A stretch of DNA of 64,000 nt from Clostridium hydrogenum. GTDB lineage: Bacteria; Bacillota; Clostridia; Clostridiales; Clostridiaceae. Position numbers and translations under genes: made by a program. The notes under the pieces were generated by a model. It was not told the origin of the DNA and ran no database searches. It saw only the letters and a list, made by a program, of their open reading frames with translations. Numbering within the stretch: position 1 is the stretch's first letter; the number at the start of each line of letters is the position of its first letter. The DNA lies in NCBI RefSeq assembly GCF_021432385.1, contig NZ_JAEACT010000002.1, forward strand, positions 752,016-816,015. The letters are read 5' to 3'. This document shows positions 63,001 through 64,000 of the stretch, one piece after another.

Positions 63001-64000
63001 TTCTATTAGGTTTATAAAAACATTCCTTATTTTTTCTATTTCAATTTCACCTAATATCTCTAAAGCTCTTGGCATATTGTATGCTGTACTGTCCTTATCA
63101 ATCTCCTGAAGCATATACATTCTCTTTTGTGCTGATGATGCTTCATAGTATTCCTTTTCTTCTACTTTTTCTATTGCTTCATATTGCTTGCTGCTAATAG
63201 TTTCTATATATTCGCTGAGTCCCTTTATGTTTCCGTTACTGAAGATTTCCTTTAGCGGCACTTCTACATTTAATACCTTGAAAATCCTCCCTGTTAAAGT
63301 TGTTGCACTTAAAGAATGTCCGCCCAATTCAAAGAAGTTATCATTTATTCCTATATTAGTTACCCCTAATACGTTCTGCCATATCTCTACTAGCTTCTCT
63401 TCTAACTCATTTCTTGGTGCCTCGTACTCTGCTCCTGTGTTGATTTTTCCCTGTGGCTCTGGTAGTACTCTTCTATCCACTTTACCATTTGGTGTTAATG
63501 GCATGCTTTCTAGTTTTATAAAGTATGCTGGTACCATATAATCTGGTAGAGATTTTTTTAGTTCTTCTCTTAATTCACCTACGGTGTATTCTTTTTCTCC
63601 TACATAGTACGCACATAAGTACTTACTTCCTACTTCCCCTTTTGCTAAAACTACTGTTTCCTTTATTCCTTCTATTTTTAATAATCTATTTTCGATTTCT
63701 CCAAGCTCTATCCTAAAACCTCTTATTTTAACCTGATGATCTATTCTCCCTATATATTCCATATTCCCATCAGGCAATACTCTAACTAAATCTCCTGATC
63801 TATATATTTTCTCTTTTAGGTTATATGGATTCTTCACAAATCTTTCTGCTGTTAGCTTTTCGTTATTTAAATATCCTCTCGCTACACCATCTCCTCCAAC
63901 ACATAACTCTCCTGCAATGCCTATTGGCTGAATTTTTAAATCTTCATTCATTACATATGTAGTTAGCGTTGGAATCGGCTTTCCTATATTGCTTACTCCC
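51064..64000 (-). CDS. Nonribosomal peptide synthetase, 5' part outside the window
   Basis: The frame is open to the right edge and continues beyond it; about 4311 aa are visible. Domain order: C-terminal part of an A domain - T (near 63320) - C (HHIASDG near 62760) - A (Ala-like code) - T (GGDSIKS near 60195) - epimerisation (HHLVIDG near 59660) - C (NHHIIMDG near 58262) - A (Ser) - T (near 55675) - C (HHIVSDG near 55120) - A (Leu) - T (near 52600) - C (HHIVSDG near 52035) - acidic tail NKDDFDFDFED. It ends with a condensation domain whose adenylation partner lies in the next gene. The apparent ATG at 63951 is internal to an A domain and not a start. Confidence 0.95.
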   Translation of the reverse strand, partial: GVSNIGKPIPTLTTYVMNEDLKIQPIGIAGELCVGGDGVARGYLNNEKLTAERFVKNPYNLKEKIYRSGDLVRVLPDGNMEYIGRIDHQVKIRGFRIELGEIENRLLKIEGIKETVVLAKGEVGSKYLCAYYVGEKEYTVGELREELKKSLPDYMVPAYFIKLESMPLTPNGKVDRRVLPEPQGKINTGAEYEAPRNELEEKLVEIWQNVLGVTNIGINDNFFELGGHSLSATTLTGRIFKVLNVEVPLKEIFSNGNIKGLSEYIETISSKQYEAIEKVEEKEYYEASSAQKRMYMLQEIDKDSTAYNMPRALEILGEIEIEKIRNVFINLIERHETLRTSFYTKADKIVQRINKTNEIQFEIEKIEIKNEEEVKEKFEEFIRPFDLKKAPLLRVGIIKLEKERHIMFFDMHHIASDGVSMSILTREFSKLYSGKGLGELKVQYKDYSAWQLKKRESEEFKKQEQYWLKEFSDEVPVLSLPTDYKRPRVKDFRGRSINFVLDKETTEKLRKIAKETGSTMYMVLLANINILLSKYSGQKDIVVGSPIAGRNHGDLENLIGMFVNTLAIRSKLKDELSFRDYLKTVRNKAIKAYENQDYQFEEIVDKIDIDRDLGRNPLFDVMFVLQNMEEAKVEINDLSFRTYDTNDNVEKFDITITAEEKEEEVYFNLSYATSLYKHETIERMKKHLLNIIEEIGQNAETKIKDIELIDEEEKHKLLIEFNDTKAAYPIEKTINELFEEGVEKTPDNIAVVYENQSLTYKELNERANSLARVLKKKGIGAESIVGIMVQRSFEMIVGIMGILKAGGAYMPIDPEYPDDRIEYMLENSETKLVLVQNKFKDRINKNNVEVCRLNYEELYKESNANLGKTAGAENLAYVIYTSGTTGKPKGVMINHSSVINTLMFLQKNYPMDKEGAYLQKTNYVFDVSASEIFGWFIGGGKLIVLNNGYEKDAKYILKSIIDNSISHINFTSSMFNLFLNELDNNTGNIESLKYILTAGEALRIENTKVFEDLIKSTRIENLYGPTEATVYSTKYSLKDISDNIPIGKPIDNAKMYIVDKNAKLVPMGVVGELCIGGDGLARGYLNNKELTEEKFAANPYDQGQKMYRTGDLARWLSDGNIEYLGRIDHQVKIRGFRIELGEIESNLLKIEGIKEVVVLAREKAGNNYLCAYYIGEKEYSVGELREELKKSIPDYMLPSYFIKLESMPLTPNGKVDREALPEPQGKINTGAKYEAPRNEVEKQLVEIWQDVLDIDEIGINDDFFSLGGDSIKSIQVISRAKAKGYYFEVKDIFSNSNIKVLSKLVKKNALTISQDEVVGEVELTPIQKRFFERNFEEKQHWNQAVMLFSKDGFEKEILEKVFKAIIIHHDALRMVYKNENGEIHQINRGTSEKLYDLNVYEGLNEEEITEKCNQIQDSINLEEGPLVKLGLFKTHKGDHLLIAIHHLVIDGVSWRILFEDLSKAYEMAKNGEDIILQDKTTSFKEWAVEQKKYADSYSIRKQLEYWNGIDKCDIKKLPKDKEAAVTKMAYLRSIGFKLTQQQTESLLKNVNKAYNTEINDILLTALGLTISKWTGSENTLVNLEGHGREEIIKNVDITRTVGWFTSQYPVVLNSNNDDLGTTIKNIKDSLRRVPSKGIGYGIIKYLSKDKMEFRLKPEISFNYLGQFDEDINNDIFNMSPLSSGNSIGLNNKGLYSLDFSGILIDKKLNIDIRYSDKEYKDETIKKLIQEYRNNLITIIEHCMNKDKSEKTAADVTKENITLQQLKPYLKDIDNIKNIYLLTPMQEGMLYHALADNKSEAYNEELVIKIKGQLDISLLNESFNRLLERHDILRTVFDYENFNRDMQIVFYKRKADIRYLDISGKEFNKKDYISRTVGNDKERGFDLNKDVLIKLTIIKTEEEVYNLILNNHHIIMDGWCLNIIMLELFKIYNELKFGYKAKLEEAVPYSEYIEWLNNKDREAAKDYWTNYLADYDEAAIVPFENKENSKEYKKSEVAFEIKRYMTKKLEVIARENKVTINTIMQSVWALLLQKYNNSNDSVFGYVVSGRNPEVKGIESMLGLFINTVPLRVKTENNMTFKELLTNINKSFAESSQWDFYPLADIQGLSDVKEKLVNNIMVFENYPVDSDGINNEILAKNDLKIVDVEAQEQTNYNFNLLVIYQDTISIKFNFNEAVYSKDNVLKIKDHFENLVSQIIKDEEIKIKDIEILSEEERSILEKFNDTEGEYPEGKVVSELFEMQVEKTPDNIAVVYENQSLTYKELNERANSLGRTLRKKGVGAEAVVGIMVKRSLEMIVGIMGILKAGGAYMPIDPEYPDDRIEYMLENSETKLVLVQNKFKDRINKNNIEVCSLNDEEIYKESNANLGKTSSANNLAYVIYTSGTTGKPKGVMIEHKGIVNRINWMQKKYNISSKDVILQKTTYTFDVSVWEILWWSFVGAQVRMLVPGGEKDPREITKSIKEGKVTVLHFVPSMLNVFMDYVISEDKVKDIESLEKVFTSGEALKVEQANIFNEEIGRVNNTRLINLYGPTEASVDVTYYECREKEEMIPIGKPIDNTKIYIVDKNNKMLPIGVAGELCISGCGVARGYLNNEKLTNEKFAQNPYEPGEKMYRTGDLARWLPDGNIEYLGRIDHQVKIRGFRIELGEIESNILKLEGIKETIVLASDGAVNKYLCAYYVGEKEYSVGEFREELKKSMPDYMVPAYFIKLESMPLTLNGKINRKALPEPQGKIDTGAEYEAPRNEIEQKLVQIWEDVLGVQDIGINDDFFELGGHSLKATTLIGRIYKVLNVEVPLKEIFSKGNIKVLSEYIDSVSRKEYEAIEKVEEKEYYEASAAQKRMYMLQELDQNSTAYNMPGTLEILGDFDIKRMQEAFIKLIERHETLRTSFYSKGDKIVQKINKIDETNFEIEQIEVKSEEEVEKKFQKFIRPFELDKVPLLRAGIIKLEEKRHVMFFDMHHIVSDGVSMSILTREFSDLYAGKDLGELKVQYKDYSAWQLKKRESEDFKKQEEYWLGEFSGEIPVLNLPADYKRPKVKEFNGSSINFVLDKETTERLREIAKETGSTMYMVLMANINILLSKYSGQEDIIIGSPIAGRNHVDLENVIGMFVNTLAIRISVNAEASFKQYLKTVKSKALKAFENQDYQFEELVDKIDVDRDLSRNPLFDIVFVLQNMEEAKIKIKDLTFKPYDINDDIEKFDMTMMAVEGKEEIYFRLSYATSIYKEETIERMINHFLNIVKVTVRNIEVKLKDIEIVSEEEKRKLLVEFNDTSVEYSKDKTITELFEEQVERTPKNTAVVFKDEKLTYKELNEKANSLARVIAQKGICQDDTVGIMVQNSIDMIVGIIAILKAGGAYLPIDPEYPEDRIEYMLENSKTNIVLTKGKLKEKITGHKREIYDLDNEELYKESKSNLGKTSKANNLAYVIYTSGTTGKPKGVMMEHKGLVNLSLWHNRYYEVTEEDRVTKYAGVGFDASVWEIFPYIIAGAAIHVIYDSIRLNIELLNDYYEKNKITISFLPTQIFEQFIQQKNHSLRKLLTGADRLKVYKEQTYDLINNYGPTENAVVTTSFRIDKEYRNIPIGRPIDNVRIYIVDENNKLLPIGVAGELCVSGDGLARGYINNEELTKEKFAANPYESGQRMYRTGDLARWLPNGNIEYLGRIDHQVKIRGFRIELGEIENNLLKLEQIKEAVVLAREKEENKYLCAYYVGEKEYNISEVREELKKSLPDYMIPAYFIKLESMPLTPNGKVDRKALPEPDGKINTGVKYEAPRNELEKQLVEIWEDVLGVCDIGINDNFFEIGGHSLKATTLIGRIYKNLNIEVPLKEIFTRGSIKGLSEYIEASNKKEYEAIERVEEQECYEASSAQKRMYMLQELDKDSTAYNVPGSLEVLGKFEIERMQETFIKLIERHETLRTSFYTVDNKIVQMVNKASEIQFEIEKIEVSTEEEIQEKIKEFIRPFDLGTAPLLRAAVIKLEEERYIMLFDMHHIVSDGVSMSILTEEISQLYSGKDLGELKVQYKDYSAWQLNKKASEEYKRQEEYWLQEFSREIPVLKLPTDYARPKTKDFKGDSISFVLDKETTESLRNIAKKTETTMYMVLLANINILLSKYSEQEDIVVGSPIAGRNHVDLENLIGVFVNTLAIRSHVNSELSFKEYLKTVKNKALKAYENQDYQFEELASKVEKYKNLSRNPLFDVMFVLENVGEAKMEVEGLTFKPYILSNKMEKLDITIAASEGTEEIKFNFSYATSLYKRETMEDMIKCFKHIIKASSSDFDIAIKDISVMTNNEAYDFLSKTKSSNFNKDDFDFDFED
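52735..54160 (-). other. Adenylation domain, NRPS1, predicted Leu
   Basis: Specificity residues read D-A-W-F-L-G-N-V-V (FDASVWEIF, ISFLPTQ, LLTGAD, NNYGPTENAVV), an exact match to the well-known Leu code DAWFLGNVVK. Confidence 0.8.
55820..57300 (-). other. Adenylation domain, NRPS1, predicted Ser
   Basis: Specificity residues read D-V-W-H-F-S-L-V-D (FDVSVWEIL, VLHFVPS, VFTSGE, NLYGPTEASVD). This fits the Ser code (EntF DVWHLSLIDK) with conservative changes. Confidence 0.78.
60340..61800 (-). other. Adenylation domain, NRPS1, unassigned (Ala-like code)
   Basis: Specificity residues read D-V-S-N-L-A-L-V-Y (FDVSASEIF, HINFTSS, YILTAGE, NLYGPTEATVY). It is followed by a T and an epimerisation domain, so a D residue is expected. 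It is the close paralogue of the domain at 45590-47050. Confidence 0.45.
61834..63446. repeat. 1.6-kb block nearly identical to 47085-48697
   Basis: This is the partner of the block in the downstream NRPS gene. Similarity between the two modules continues at lower identity through the A, T and E domains on the left side, showing whole-module duplication with recent homogenisation of the condensation-domain part. Confidence 0.85.

Noticed and set aside
40101..64000. Many plus-strand open frames of 60-220 codons across the NRPS genes
   Set aside because: They are antisense shadows of the repetitive NRPS coding sequence, recur at the same place in each module, and lack ribosome-binding sites.
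1..64000. tRNA and rRNA genes
   Set aside because: I looked for tRNA-like cloverleaf ends (GGTTCGA/CCA contexts) and rRNA conserved segments and saw none.

Overview
The window is low-GC, AT-rich DNA with strong Shine-Dalgarno sequences, several TTG and GTG starts, and gene families typical of Clostridium (urease, AlsS-type acetolactate synthase, ABC-2 transporters with NarL-type two-component systems, a GHKL/LytTR system, mannose PTS, multimodular NRPS). I read it as a Clostridium (Clostridiaceae) chromosome; the species cannot be fixed from the sequence alone. I saw no rRNA, tRNA, CRISPR array or transposase gene.

Layout. 156-5573 (minus): a complete urease operon ureA-B-C-E-F-G-D, with a leftward promoter near 5960-5987 and a long, possibly structured leader. 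Two copies of a dispersed multi-hairpin repeat sit inside the operon. 6198-9081 (plus): a PilZ protein, then a small radical-SAM RiPP locus with two tandem 40/44-aa precursor peptides (7456-7754), a hairpin, and a SPASM maturase (7876-9081). 9165-12453: AlsS embedded in dense repeats. 12461-22947 (minus): two paralogous ABC-2 export cassettes, the distal one joined to a NarL-type kinase/regulator pair, with a cache-GGDEF protein between them. 23077-26859: an AAA/PD-(D/E)XK protein, an amidohydrolase, a 45-aa peptide, a shortened membrane protein and a rubrerythrin-like protein.

27068-33590: an accessory region of very small membrane proteins, gene remnants, a secreted Gly-rich protein with a possible small membrane partner, and an AgrC/AgrA-like kinase/regulator pair. 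33926-36149: lrgAB and a DMT transporter. 36307-39585 (minus): a mannose-family PTS operon (manX-manY-manZ-manO). 40101-64000 (minus): two giant NRPS genes, the upstream one running off the right edge. Specificity codes read by eye suggest ...-?-D-X-Ser-Leu-Asn-D-X-Glu, with thioesterase release; X has an Ala-like but unfamiliar code.

Most unusual items: (1) a repeat family of about 200 bp bounded by inverted CAGAGTA heptads and built of hairpins whose stems change in a compensatory way between copies; (2) the RiPP locus, whose two cores share a CxC-x-R-x3-G-x-G-P-aromatic pattern; (3) the NRPS junction, where a module is split between a C-terminal condensation domain and an N-terminal half condensation domain; (4) the secreted Gly-rich protein and small-membrane-protein region.
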